Assembly: GCA_039807785.1 (NCBI GenBank)
Contig: JBDHRX010000043.1
Coordinates: 1 to 22,169, forward strand
Length of the DNA: 22,169 bases
Direction: 5' to 3'
Source of the DNA: Zeimonas sp039807785
Lineage (GTDB): Bacteria > Pseudomonadota > Gammaproteobacteria > Burkholderiales > Burkholderiaceae_E
A program made the position numbers and the translations under genes. Each line of letters opens with the position of its first letter. Position 1 is the stretch's first letter. Positions 14,047 to 21,858 of this stretch are shown piece by piece. The notes under the pieces were generated by a model. It was given only the letters and a program-made list of their open reading frames with translations, was not told the origin of the DNA and did no database searches.

Positions 14047-15726
14047 ATGACCGCCAACCGCCGCAGCCGCAACATCACCGAAGGGGTTGCCCGCGCCCCG
14101 AATCGCTCGATGTACTACGCCATGGGGTACCGGCGCAGCGACTTCGCCAACCCGATGATCGGCGTGGCCAACGGCCACAGCACGATCACGCCGTGCAACT
14201 CGGGCCTGCAGGGACTGGCCGATGCCGCGGTCGCCGCGCTCCAGGCCGCGGGCGCCAACGCGCAACTGTTCGGGACCCCCACCATCTCCGACGGGATGGC
14301 GATGGGCACCGAGGGCATGAAGTATTCGCTGGTCTCGCGCGAGGTGATCTCGGACTGCGTCGAGACCTCGGTGCAGGGCCAGTGGATGGACGGCGTCCTG
14401 GTGATCGGCGGCTGCGACAAGAACATGCCCGGCGGGATGATGGGCATGCTGCGCGCCAACGTGCCGGCGATCTACGTCTACGGCGGGACGATCAAGGCGG
14501 GGCGCTGGAAGGGCCAGGACCTGAACATCGTCTCCGTGTTCGAGGCGGTGGGCGAGTTCTCGCACGGCCGGATGACCGAGGAGGACTTCTGCGGCATCGA
14601 GGAGAACGCGATCCCCGGCACCGGCTCCTGTGGCGGGATGTACACCGCCAACACCATGTCGTCGTCGTTCGAGGCGCTCGGCATGAGCCTGCTCGGGTCC
14701 TCCACGATGGCCAACCCCGATCCCGAGAAGGTCGAGTCGACCGTCGAGTCGGCGCGCGTGCTGGCGCGCGCGGTGCGCGACAACCTGAAGCCGCGCGACA
14801 TCGTGACGCGGAAATCGATCGAGAACGCCGTGGCGCTGATCATGGCCGTCGGCGGCTCGACCAACGCGGTGCTGCACTACCTGGCGATCGCGCACGCGGC
14901 CGGCGTCGAGTGGTCGATCGACGACTTCGAGCGGGTGCGCAAGCGCGTGCCGGTGATCTGCGACCTCAAGCCCTCGGGCAAGTACCTCGCCACCGATCTG
15001 CACCGTGCCGGCGGCATTCCCCAGGTGCTCAAGATCCTGCTGAAGGCCGGCCTGATCCACGGCGACTGCGTCACGATCACCGGGCGTACGCTCGCCGAAG
15101 AACTGAAGGACGTGCCCGACGCGCCGCGCGCCGACCAGGACGTGATCTTCCCGGTCGACAAGGCGCTCTACGACGAGGGCCACCTCGCGATCCTCAAGGG
15201 CAACCTCTCGCCCGAGGGCAGCGTCGCCAAGATCACCGGCCTGAAGAACCCGGTCATCACGGGCCCGGCGCGCGTGTTCGACGACGAGCAGAGCGCGCTG
15301 GCGGCGATCCTCGAGGGCCGGATCGTCGCCGGCGACGTGATGGTGCTGCGCTACCTCGGGCCGCGCGGCGCGCCCGGCATGCCCGAGATGCTCGCGCCCA
15401 CCTCGGCGATCATCGGGGCCGGGCTGGGCGAATCGGTCGGGCTGGTCACCGACGGGCGCTTCTCGGGCGGCACCTGGGGGATGGTCGTCGGCCACGTCGC
15501 CCCGGAGGCCGCCGCCGGCGGCCCGATCGGGCTGGTCCGCGAAGGCGATTCGATCACCATCGACGCGCGCCGGCTGCTGCTGCAACTGAACGTGGACGAT
15601 GCCGAGCTGGCGCGACGCAAGGCGGCCTGGCAGGCGCCGGCGCCGCGCTACACGCGCGGAGTGCTGGCCAAGTTCTACAAGCTCGCCTCGAGCGCCAGCC
15701 GCGGAGCGGTGCTCGACGACTTCTGA
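14047..15726 (+). CDS. ilvD: Dihydroxy-acid dehydratase
   Basis: A 559-aa iron-sulfur dehydratase of branched-chain amino acid and pantothenate synthesis, converting 2,3-dihydroxy-isovalerate and -methylvalerate to the 2-oxo acids. Cluster cysteines are Cys50 (TITPCNSG), Cys123 (GGCDKNMPG) and Cys195 (GTGSCGGMYTANTM); the C-terminal VTDGRFSGGTWGMVVGHVAPEA block is the family signature. The ATG at 14047 gives the usual length and a start (MTANRRSRNITEG) like homologues; an upstream frame to 13987 adds a Pro/Arg-rich stretch and overlaps the promoter. No Shine-Dalgarno is visible. A stable hairpin follows the stop (15730-15748). Confidence 0.97.
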   Translation: MTANRRSRNITEGVARAPNRSMYYAMGYRRSDFANPMIGVANGHSTITPCNSGLQGLADAAVAALQAAGANAQLFGTPTISDGMAMGTEGMKYSLVSREVISDCVETSVQGQWMDGVLVIGGCDKNMPGGMMGMLRANVPAIYVYGGTIKAGRWKGQDLNIVSVFEAVGEFSHGRMTEEDFCGIEENAIPGTGSCGGMYTANTMSSSFEALGMSLLGSSTMANPDPEKVESTVESARVLARAVRDNLKPRDIVTRKSIENAVALIMAVGGSTNAVLHYLAIAHAAGVEWSIDDFERVRKRVPVICDLKPSGKYLATDLHRAGGIPQVLKILLKAGLIHGDCVTITGRTLAEELKDVPDAPRADQDVIFPVDKALYDEGHLAILKGNLSPEGSVAKITGLKNPVITGPARVFDDEQSALAAILEGRIVAGDVMVLRYLGPRGAPGMPEMLAPTSAIIGAGLGESVGLVTDGRFSGGTWGMVVGHVAPEAAAGGPIGLVREGDSITIDARRLLLQLNVDDAELARRKAAWQAPAPRYTRGVLAKFYKLASSASRGAVLDDF

Positions 15727-15729
15727 ACC

Positions 15730-15748
15730 GGCCCGCGCCGGGCGGGCC
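15730..15748. terminator. Hairpin between ilvD and the Trp-rich protein gene
   Basis: GGCCCGC (15730-15736) and GCGGGCC (15742-15748) make a perfect 7-bp stem with a 5-nt loop, 4 nt after the ilvD stop and 5 nt after the convergent gene's stop. It lacks a T-run, so termination would be weak or need Rho. Confidence 0.4.
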
Positions 15749-15753
15749 GTGGC

Positions 15754-16002
15754 TCAGGGCTTCGAGGCGCCGCGCTTGCCCGGGCCGGGGAACCGGGCCT
15801 CGACCCGCTGCTGGCGCAGCTTCGCGTAGTTGTCCTCGACCTGCTTGCGGCGGTCGAACCCGAACAGCGGCTCGATCAGCTCGAACCATGCGAAGGCGAG
15901 CGCCAGCGGGAGCAGGACCCACCACCACGACCATTGCGCGAGCGGGCCCAGCTCCAGCCATTTCAGGACGATCAATGCGGCGCCAACCCAGACGAACGGC
16001 AT
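15754..16002 (-). CDS. Small Trp-rich membrane protein (TIGR04438-like)
   Basis: An 82-aa protein with two hydrophobic segments around a tryptophan cluster (WLELGPLAQWSWWWVLLPL, residues ~16-34), then FAWFELIEPLFG and a basic tail (DRRKQVEDNYAKLRQQRVEARF). This pattern, W-W-W after a GP(L/V)A turn, is that of the betaproteobacterial small Trp-rich proteins grouped as TIGR04438; their function is unknown. The ATG at 16002 (MPFVWVG) is chosen because it precedes the first membrane segment; the longer frame adds Ala/Arg-rich residues. No Shine-Dalgarno is evident. Convergent with ilvD, divergent from the cytochrome gene. Confidence 0.8.
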   Translation of the reverse strand: MPFVWVGAALIVLKWLELGPLAQWSWWWVLLPLALAFAWFELIEPLFGFDRRKQVEDNYAKLRQQRVEARFPGPGKRGASKP

Positions 16003-16092
16003 GAGACGCGACGGTTGCGGTCGGAAGCCCCAATGTGCCGCAGCGCGGCACCCGGCGTCCGGAGCCGGCGGCCGGACGGCGGCCGCGGCGGT

Positions 16093-16121
16093 GTCAACGG
16101 CGGCCGCGCCGATGCGTTGAC
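16093..16121. promoter_or_regulatory. Inverted repeat in the divergent intergenic region
   Basis: GTCAACG (16093-16099) and CGTTGAC (16115-16121) are perfect 7-bp inverted arms separated by 15 bp, with a GCGGCCGC palindrome inside. Each arm contains an outward-facing TTGAC, resembling a -35, but no -10 follows at the right distance. An operator or hairpin is possible. Confidence 0.3.
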
Positions 16122-16196
16122 GGCGCATGCACCCGGCCGCGCGGCGCGCCGGCCGGCCCCTTCGACCGAACCTTTTTCCACCCGAGCGGAGTCTCC

Positions 16197-16511
16197 ATGA
16201 AGCGAATCGTCAGCCTGACCGCCGCCGCCCTCCTCCTCGCCGGCGCCGCGGGCGCCGCCCAGGCCAGCGCCGAGCTGGCCAAGGCCAAGAACTGCGTGGC
16301 CTGCCATGCCCCGGACCGCAAGCTGATCGGGCCGGCCTACAAGGCCATCGCCGCCAAGTACGCCAGCGATCGCAACGCGGTCGACAAGCTGACCGCGAAA
16401 GTCCGCGAGGGCGGCTCGGGCGTCTGGGGCCAGATCCCGATGCCGGCCAACCCCCAGGTCTCGGCCGAGGAGGCGGCAGCCCTCGTCAAGTGGATCCTGT
16501 CGAACAAGTGA
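16197..16511 (+). CDS. Class I c-type cytochrome (c551/c8-like)
   Basis: A 104-aa periplasmic monoheme electron carrier. A signal peptide spans residues 1-24 (ends AAQASA), the heme-binding CVACH is at 33-37, and the methionine ligand is Met82 in IPMPANPQVS. Other family marks are KLIGPAYKAIAAKYA after the heme site, GVWGQIPMP, and the C-terminal helix EEAAALVKWILS. Size and pattern are those of cytochrome c551/c8 proteins that donate electrons to oxidases or nitrite reductases. GGAG (16188-16191) is 5 nt before the ATG. It stands alone, so its partner is unknown. Confidence 0.93.
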   Translation: MKRIVSLTAAALLLAGAAGAAQASAELAKAKNCVACHAPDRKLIGPAYKAIAAKYASDRNAVDKLTAKVREGGSGVWGQIPMPANPQVSAEEAAALVKWILSNK

Positions 16512-16640
16512 CGCCGGGCGGGGCCGACCGGCGCGGCCGCCCGCGCCGTCCCCCGGAGACGCCGATCTCCGCGGCGCTCCGTCCATCCGCCGGGCCGGGC
16601 CGCCGATCGCCGCCGCAGCGCCCTCCGGCGGGCCCCCCGC

Positions 16641-16646
16641 TACATT
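16641..16646 (+). promoter_or_regulatory. -10 element of a candidate sRNA/leader promoter
   Basis: GC-TACATT has the form common in GC-rich betaproteobacterial promoters and would start RNA near 16653, at the foot of an 8-bp hairpin. The -35 region is poor. Confidence 0.35.
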
Positions 16647-16652
16647 GACATC

Positions 16653-16754
16653 GCGGGGTGCCGTCGCGCCCCGCGACAGGCCTCCTCTCTCCAGCCCCGC
16701 AACGATTTTTTCCTCCCTGGCTGGTTTGCCCCGGTTCCCCGGGGCACTTTTTTT
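16653..16754 (+). ncRNA. Candidate small RNA with anti-Shine-Dalgarno tracts
   Basis: The segment between a -10-like TACATT and a strong intrinsic terminator carries no credible gene but is well structured. A 5' hairpin TCGCGGGG/CCCCGCGA (16651-16658 with 16669-16676) is followed by a pyrimidine-rich linker holding CCTCCTCTCTCC (16681-16692) and TTTTTTCCTCCC (16706-16717), then the terminator. Two unpaired CCUCC motifs could pair with Shine-Dalgarno sequences, and the U-run could bind Hfq. It could instead be the first part of the livH leader. No known RNA family is recognised. Confidence 0.35.
16728..16754 (+). terminator. Strong intrinsic terminator upstream of livH
   Basis: GCCCCGG (16728-16734) and CCGGGGC (16739-16745) form a 7-bp GC stem with a UUCC loop, followed by AC and seven T (16748-16754). 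This is the clearest Rho-independent terminator in the window. It is 217 bp after the cytochrome stop and 126 bp before livH. Part of the stem can also pair downstream (16735-16743 with 16755-16763). Confidence 0.75.
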
Positions 16755-16810
16755 CCCGGGGAATACCCTCGCCCGTGCGACGATCGGCATCGCGCGGCGC
16801 CCAATTCGCT

Positions 16811-16816
16811 TATATT
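16811..16816 (+). promoter_or_regulatory. -10 element of the liv operon promoter
   Basis: TATATT matches the -10 consensus at 5 of 6 positions, lies downstream of the terminator and 64 bp before the livH start codon. No strong -35 is seen. A GCGCG/CGCGC hairpin (16818-16831) covers the expected start site. Confidence 0.45.
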
Positions 16817-16879
16817 CGCGCGGTTTCGCGCTGGCAGCGCGGTCGCGCCCCGCCCCCGTCGTTCGCGGAAGGACCCGGC

Positions 16880-17812
16880 TTGATCGATCTCGACATCCTG
16901 CTTCAGCAGATCCTGAACGGCCTCGTCCTCGGCTCGGTCTACGCGCTGATCGCGCTGGGCTATACGATGGTCTACGGCATCCTCCAGCTGATCAACTTCG
17001 CCCACGGCGAGGTGCTGATGATGGGCGCGATGGTGGCGGCCTGGCTGGTCCCGCTGCTGCTGGGCGCCGGCGTCCCCGGGCCGCTGGTGCTGCTGATCGT
17101 CGTGCTGGCGGCGATCCCGGTATGCGTGCTGCTGTCGGTGACGATCGAGCGCGTCGCGTACCGGCCGCTGCGCAACGCCCCCCGCCTCGCCCCGCTGATC
17201 ACCGCGATCGGCATCTCGATCGTGCTGCAGACGGTGGCGATGATGATCTGGAAGCCCAACCCGATCGTCTTCCCCGACCTGCTTCCGACCGAGCCGGTGC
17301 CGATCTTCGGCGCGATCCTCGCGCCCAAGCAGATCCTGATCCTGGTGGTCGCGGCGACGATGATGGCGTCCCTGCTGCTGCTGGTGAACGGCACGCGACT
17401 CGGGCGGGCGATGCGCGCCACCGCCGAGAACCCGCGGATCGCGGGCCTGATGGGCGTCGACGCCAACCGGGTGATCGCGGCCACCTTCGCGATCGGCGCC
17501 GCGCTCGCGGCGGTCGCCGGCGTGCTGGTGGCGCTGAACTACAACATCGCCCACTTCTCGATGGGCTTCATCCCCGGGCTGAAGGCCTTCACGGCAGCCG
17601 TGCTCGGGGGCATCGGCAACATCGCCGGCGCGATGCTGGGCGGGCTGCTGCTCGGGATCATCGAGAGCCTGGGCGCCGGCTACATCGGCGACCTGACCGG
17701 CGGCTTCCTCGGAAGCCACTACCAGGACATCTTCGCCTTCGCGGTCCTGATCCTGGTGCTGCTGCTGCGGCCCTCCGGCATCATGGGCGAGCGCGTGGCC
17801 GACCGGGCCTGA
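16880..17812 (+). CDS. livH: Branched-chain amino acid ABC transporter permease LivH
   Basis: A 310-aa inner-membrane permease of the high-affinity branched-chain amino acid (HAAT) transporter. Signatures are LLQQILNGLVLGSVYALIALGYTMVYGILQLINFAHGEVLMMGA (start), YRPLRNAPRLAPLITAIGISI, RAMRATAENPRIAGLMGVDANRVI (the loop contacting the ATPases) and LKAFTAAVLGGIGNIAGAMLGG. The start is a TTG: GGAAGGA (16867-16873) sits 6 nt before it and the protein then begins as LivH normally does. Upstream in-frame codons would run through the terminator and promoter. livM, livG and livF follow in order. No LivJ/K binding protein is encoded nearby, so ligand specificity is not defined here. Confidence 0.96.
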   Translation: MIDLDILLQQILNGLVLGSVYALIALGYTMVYGILQLINFAHGEVLMMGAMVAAWLVPLLLGAGVPGPLVLLIVVLAAIPVCVLLSVTIERVAYRPLRNAPRLAPLITAIGISIVLQTVAMMIWKPNPIVFPDLLPTEPVPIFGAILAPKQILILVVAATMMASLLLLVNGTRLGRAMRATAENPRIAGLMGVDANRVIAATFAIGAALAAVAGVLVALNYNIAHFSMGFIPGLKAFTAAVLGGIGNIAGAMLGGLLLGIIESLGAGYIGDLTGGFLGSHYQDIFAFAVLILVLLLRPSGIMGERVADRA

Positions 17813-17831
17813 GGCCGCGCGGCGCCGACGC

Positions 17832-18998
17832 ATGATCGCCACCTTCTTCCCCGCGCTGCGCGACCGGCCGAAGGCCGCGCTCGCGGCGACCGTGGCGGTC
17901 GCGCTGGCGCTGGCGGCGCTGCCGCTGGTGCTAGGGATGGGCGGCAACCGGTGGGTCCGGATGGCCGACTTCGCGCTGCTCTACGTGATGCTCGCGCTGG
18001 GCCTGAACATCGTCGTCGGCTATGCCGGGCTGCTCGACCTCGGCTACGTCGCGTTCTACGCGGTGGGCGCGTACATGTACGCGCTGCTCGCGTCGCCGCA
18101 CCTGATGGAGAACTTCGCGTGGATCGCCGCGCTGTTTCCCGACGGACTGCACAACTCGATCTGGCTGGTGGTGCCGCTGGGAGCGCTGCTCGCGGCATTC
18201 TTCGGGGTGCTGCTCGGCGCGCCGGTGCTGCGGCTGCGCGGCGACTACCTGGCGATCGTGACGCTGGGCTTCGGCGAGATCATCCGCATCTTCCTGAACA
18301 ACCTCAATGCGCCGCTGAACATCACCAACGGGCCGCAGGGCATCACCAACATCGACCCGGTGCACATCGGCGCGCTCGACTTCTCGCAGGCGCTCGAGAT
18401 CGGCGGCCTGCGGCTGCCGTCGGTGACGCTCTACTACTACCTGTTCCTGGCGCTCACGATCGCGGTGATCCTGGTCTCGATCCGGCTGCAGGACTCCCGC
18501 GTCGGCCGCGCCTGGATGGCGATCCGTGAGGACGAGGTCGCCGCCAAGGCGATGGGGATCAACACCCGCAACGTCAAGCTGCTCGCGTTCGCGATGGGCG
18601 CGTCGTTCGGCGGCGTCTCCGGCGCGATGTTCGCGTCGTTCCAGGGCTTCGTCTCGCCCGAGAGCTTCATCCTGATGGAATCGATCGTCATCGTGGCGAT
18701 GGTCGTGCTCGGCGGGATGGGGCACGTCCCCGGCGTCGTGCTCGGCGCGGTCCTGCTCTACGCGATCCCGGAGACCCTGCGCGAGATCGCGCGGCCGGTG
18801 CAGCTGGCGCTGTTCGACGCCGAGCTGATCGCCCCCGAGGCGCTGCGGATGCTGCTGTTCGGGATGTCGATGGTGCTCATCATGCTCTACCGGCCCACCG
18901 GGCTCTGGCCGGCGCCGAAGCACGGCATCAACCCGACCCGGCGCGGTCCGGCCGCCCCCGCGCCGGCCGGCCGCCAGTCCCCGGCCGGCGAGGGCTGA
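17832..18998 (+). CDS. livM: Branched-chain amino acid ABC transporter permease LivM
   Basis: A 388-aa second permease of the HAAT complex. It shows about nine to ten hydrophobic helices and the LivM hallmarks ALLYVMLALGLNIVVGYAGLLDLGYVAFYAVGAY, LRLRGDYLAIVTLGFGEIIRIF, GRAWMAIREDEVAAKAMGIN (ATPase-contact loop) and VVLGGMGHVPGVVLGA. It carries the loop between helices with FPDGLHNS typical of longer LivM proteins. The C-terminus ends in a Pro/Ala/Gly-rich tail (~residues 365-388), beyond the membrane core. It begins 19 bp after livH and its stop is 5 bp before livG. Confidence 0.96.
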   Translation: MIATFFPALRDRPKAALAATVAVALALAALPLVLGMGGNRWVRMADFALLYVMLALGLNIVVGYAGLLDLGYVAFYAVGAYMYALLASPHLMENFAWIAALFPDGLHNSIWLVVPLGALLAAFFGVLLGAPVLRLRGDYLAIVTLGFGEIIRIFLNNLNAPLNITNGPQGITNIDPVHIGALDFSQALEIGGLRLPSVTLYYYLFLALTIAVILVSIRLQDSRVGRAWMAIREDEVAAKAMGINTRNVKLLAFAMGASFGGVSGAMFASFQGFVSPESFILMESIVIVAMVVLGGMGHVPGVVLGAVLLYAIPETLREIARPVQLALFDAELIAPEALRMLLFGMSMVLIMLYRPTGLWPAPKHGINPTRRGPAAPAPAGRQSPAGEG

Positions 18999-19002
18999 AC
19001 CC

Positions 19003-19062
19003 GATGGCGGAAGCGATGACCGGAGCGATGACCGGAGCAAGGAACGAAGCAAGGAGCGAGGC
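19003..19062 (+). repeat. Five 12-bp tandem units spanning the livG start
   Basis: Units are GATGGCGGAAGC, GATGACCGGAGC (twice), AAGGAACGAAGC and AAGGAGCGAGGC. The period equals four codons, so the protein starts MAEA-MTGA-MTGA-RNEA-RSEA. Expansion or loss of units keeps the frame and changes only the number of start codons and tail length. Confidence 0.85.
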
Positions 19063-19849
19063 AGGGGCCGACGCGGCGCCGTCCGCGCTGCTCTCGGTCT
19101 CCGGCGTCGACAAGCACTTCGGCGGGCTGCAGGCGCTTTCCGGGGTCGGCCTGGAGATCCGGCCCGGCGAGATCTACGGCCTGATCGGCCCCAACGGCGC
19201 CGGCAAGACGACCTTCTTCAACGTCATCACCGGGCTGTACACGCCCGACGCCGGCCATTTCATGCTCGACGGCGCTCCCTACGAGCCGAGCGCGGTGCAC
19301 CGGGTCGCCGCGGCCGGGATCGCGCGCACCTTCCAGAACATCCGCCTGTTCGGCGAGATGACGGCGCTCGAGAACGTGATGGTCGGCCGCCACGTGCGCA
19401 CCCGCGCCGGCGTGTTCGGCGCGGTGTTCCGGACCGCGACCCAGCGCGACGAGGAAGCCGGGATCCGGCGGCGCGCGATCGAGCTGCTCGAATACGTCGG
19501 CATCGCGCGCTACGCCGACTTCCAGGCGCGCACGCTGTCCTATGGCGACCAGCGCCGGCTCGAGATCGCGCGCGCGCTGGCTACCGACCCGAAGCTGCTC
19601 GCCCTCGACGAACCCGCGGCGGGCATGAACGCGACCGAGAAGCTCACGCTGCGCGACCTGCTCGCGCACATCCGCGGCGACGGGCGCACGATCCTGCTGA
19701 TCGAGCACGACGTGAAGCTGGTGATGGGGCTGTGCGACCGCATGACGGTGCTCGACTACGGCAAGGTGATCGCCCAGGGCACGCCCGCGCAGGTGCAGCG
19801 CGACCCGGCCGTGATCACCGCGTACCTCGGCACCGGCGCCGTCCACTGA
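19004..19849 (+). CDS. livG: Branched-chain amino acid ABC transporter ATPase LivG
   Basis: A 281-aa ATPase of the HAAT transporter. Walker A is GPNGAGKTT, the Q-loop follows in ARTFQNIRLFGEMTALENVMVG, the signature is LSYGDQRRLEIARAL (the LSYG variant usual for LivG), Walker B is LLALDEPAAGMN, and the switch His lies in LIEHDVKLVM; the C-terminal QRDPAVITAYLG is typical. The first ~26 residues are an extra low-complexity tail made of tetrapeptide repeats (MAEAMTGAMTGARNEARSEA); conserved sequence begins at LLSVSGVDKHFGG. GAGGG 9 nt upstream supports ATG 19004, but ATGs at 19016 and 19028 within the repeat are possible. Confidence 0.96.
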   Translation: MAEAMTGAMTGARNEARSEAGADAAPSALLSVSGVDKHFGGLQALSGVGLEIRPGEIYGLIGPNGAGKTTFFNVITGLYTPDAGHFMLDGAPYEPSAVHRVAAAGIARTFQNIRLFGEMTALENVMVGRHVRTRAGVFGAVFRTATQRDEEAGIRRRAIELLEYVGIARYADFQARTLSYGDQRRLEIARALATDPKLLALDEPAAGMNATEKLTLRDLLAHIRGDGRTILLIEHDVKLVMGLCDRMTVLDYGKVIAQGTPAQVQRDPAVITAYLGTGAVH

Positions 19850-19867
19850 CCGGGCCGGCCCGAGACA

Positions 19868-20590
<723 letters not shown>

Positions 20591-20603
20591 AGCCGGGGCC
20601 GGC

Positions 20604-21749
20604 TCACCCTCCGATCGTGCCTGCGGCAGGGCGCGCCGAGCCGCCGGATGAGCCGCCGGAGGAACCGCCGGACGCGGTGCCGGACGCGGTGCCAGGCGAA
20701 GCGCCGGGGGAGGTCCCGGCGAGATCGGCCGCCGAGGTGAACGAATCGGCGAAGAACGCCGTCTCGGGCAGGCCGCAGGCCGAGGTGAAGTCGCGCCGGG
20801 CCGCGTCGACCACCACCGGCGCGCCACAGGCATAGACCTGGTGGCCCGAGAGATCGGGAAAGTCGGCCATCACCGCCCGGTGCACGAAGCCGGTGCGGCC
20901 GCGCCAGCCGTCCTCGGGCAAGGCATCGGAAACCACCGGGACGTAGCGGAAGCCCTCGATCTCGCTGGCCCAGCGCTCGGCGAGCGCATGCAGGTACAGG
21001 TCGCCCGGACGCCGGCCGCCCCAGTAGAGCGTCATCGGCCGCGCGATGCCGCGGGCGTGCGCCTGCTCGACGATGGCCTTGATCGGCGCGAACCCGGTGC
21101 CGCTGGCGAGCAGCACGACCGGCAGGTCGCTGTCCTCGCGCAGGAAGAAGGTGCCCATCGGCCCTTCGAAGCGCAGGATGTCGCGCACCTTGACCGCCGG
21201 CTGCGTCGCGCCGAACAGCGCGTCGGTGAAGCGGCCGCCCGGCATGTGCCGCACGTGCAGCTCGATCTGGTCGGCCTGCTGCGGCGCGCCGGCCATCGAG
21301 TAGCTGCGGCGCGTGCCGTCCTTCAGCAGGAGCTCGAGGTACTGCCCGGCCAGGTACTGCAGGCGCTCGTTGGCGGGCAACTGCAGCCTGAGCACCGCCA
21401 CGTCGGGCGCCGGAAAATCGATCGCCGCCACCCGGCAAGGCATCTTGCGGACCGGCACGTCGCCGGCGGCCGCGACGACACGGCCTTCGACGGCGAGGTC
21501 CGAACGCGCGCTGGCGCAGCACAGCAGCGCGAACCCGCGCGCCGCCTCGTCGCCGGCGAGCGCCTTCTCGGCGTGCGGTCCCTGCTCGACCCGGCCCTCG
21601 ACGATGCGCGCCTTGCACGATCCGCAGGCGCCGTTGCGACACCCGTACGGCAGCACGACCCCCTGTCGCAGCGCAGCGTCCAGGATGAACTCGCCGGCTT
21701 CGACCTCGAACTGCTTGCCGCTGGGCGTGACGGTGACCTTGAAGCTCAT
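20604..21749 (-). CDS. 2Fe-2S/FAD/NAD(P)H reductase (CDP-6-deoxy-delta-3,4-glucoseen reductase-like)
   Basis: A 381-aa electron-transfer flavoprotein. Residues 1-90 are a plant-type ferredoxin with cluster ligands Cys37, Cys42, Cys45 (CRNGACGSC) and Cys77 or Cys78 (LLCCAS). Next is a ferredoxin-reductase FAD domain (RSYSMAG) and an NAD(P) domain (LASGTGFAPIKAI, VYACGAPVVV). Burkholderiales homologues are named CDP-6-deoxy-delta-3,4-glucoseen reductase (AscD), but sugar-deoxygenation partners are absent, so a general NADH-driven donor is as likely. The last ~35 residues are a Gly/Ser/Ala/Thr tail of tetrapeptide units (TASG, GSSG), absent from the domain core. Start ATG 21749 precedes the ferredoxin strand directly. 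Confidence 0.9.
   Translation of the reverse strand: MSFKVTVTPSGKQFEVEAGEFILDAALRQGVVLPYGCRNGACGSCKARIVEGRVEQGPHAEKALAGDEAARGFALLCCASARSDLAVEGRVVAAAGDVPVRKMPCRVAAIDFPAPDVAVLRLQLPANERLQYLAGQYLELLLKDGTRRSYSMAGAPQQADQIELHVRHMPGGRFTDALFGATQPAVKVRDILRFEGPMGTFFLREDSDLPVVLLASGTGFAPIKAIVEQAHARGIARPMTLYWGGRRPGDLYLHALAERWASEIEGFRYVPVVSDALPEDGWRGRTGFVHRAVMADFPDLSGHQVYACGAPVVVDAARRDFTSACGLPETAFFADSFTSAADLAGTSPGASPGTASGTASGGSSGGSSGGSARPAAGTIGG
20643..20714 (-). repeat. Six 12-bp units encoding the C-terminal tetrapeptide tail
   Basis: Read on the minus strand, six consecutive 12-bp units encode TSPG, ASPG, TASG, TASG, GSSG and GSSG. Two units (ACCGCGTCCGGC) are identical. The period is four codons, as in the livG and epimerase repeats nearby. 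Confidence 0.85.
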
Positions 21750-21782
21750 GGCTGGCCGGGGAAGGCGATCGCGCAAAGCCGC

Positions 21783-21789
21783 TATTATG
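21783..21789. promoter_or_regulatory. Shared divergent -10 region
   Basis: TATTATG reads TATTAT on the plus strand (epimerase, 5/6 match) and CATAAT on the minus strand (reductase, 5/6 match). The two -10 elements therefore overlap almost fully, as in bidirectional promoters, and would start RNAs about 70 and 30 bp before the two genes. Confidence 0.5.
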
Positions 21790-21858
21790 GCCCGCGGGTC
21801 CGCACGCATCCCGGATGCCACTGCTGCGCATCCTCCCGGATGGGCACCCCGCACGCCG

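Noticed and set aside
16645..16650. Perfect TTGACA hexamer as a -35 for livH
   Set aside because: No -10-like hexamer lies 16-18 bp downstream; that position is inside the GC-rich 5' hairpin.
16658..16879. In-frame N-terminal extension of livH from an ATG at 16658
   Set aside because: It would translate through the intrinsic terminator and the -10 element, has no family similarity, and a strong Shine-Dalgarno lies exactly before the TTG at 16880.
19003..19062. CRISPR-like or integron-like array
   Set aside because: Units are only 12 bp, contiguous without spacers, and in frame within livG, so they are a coding tandem repeat.
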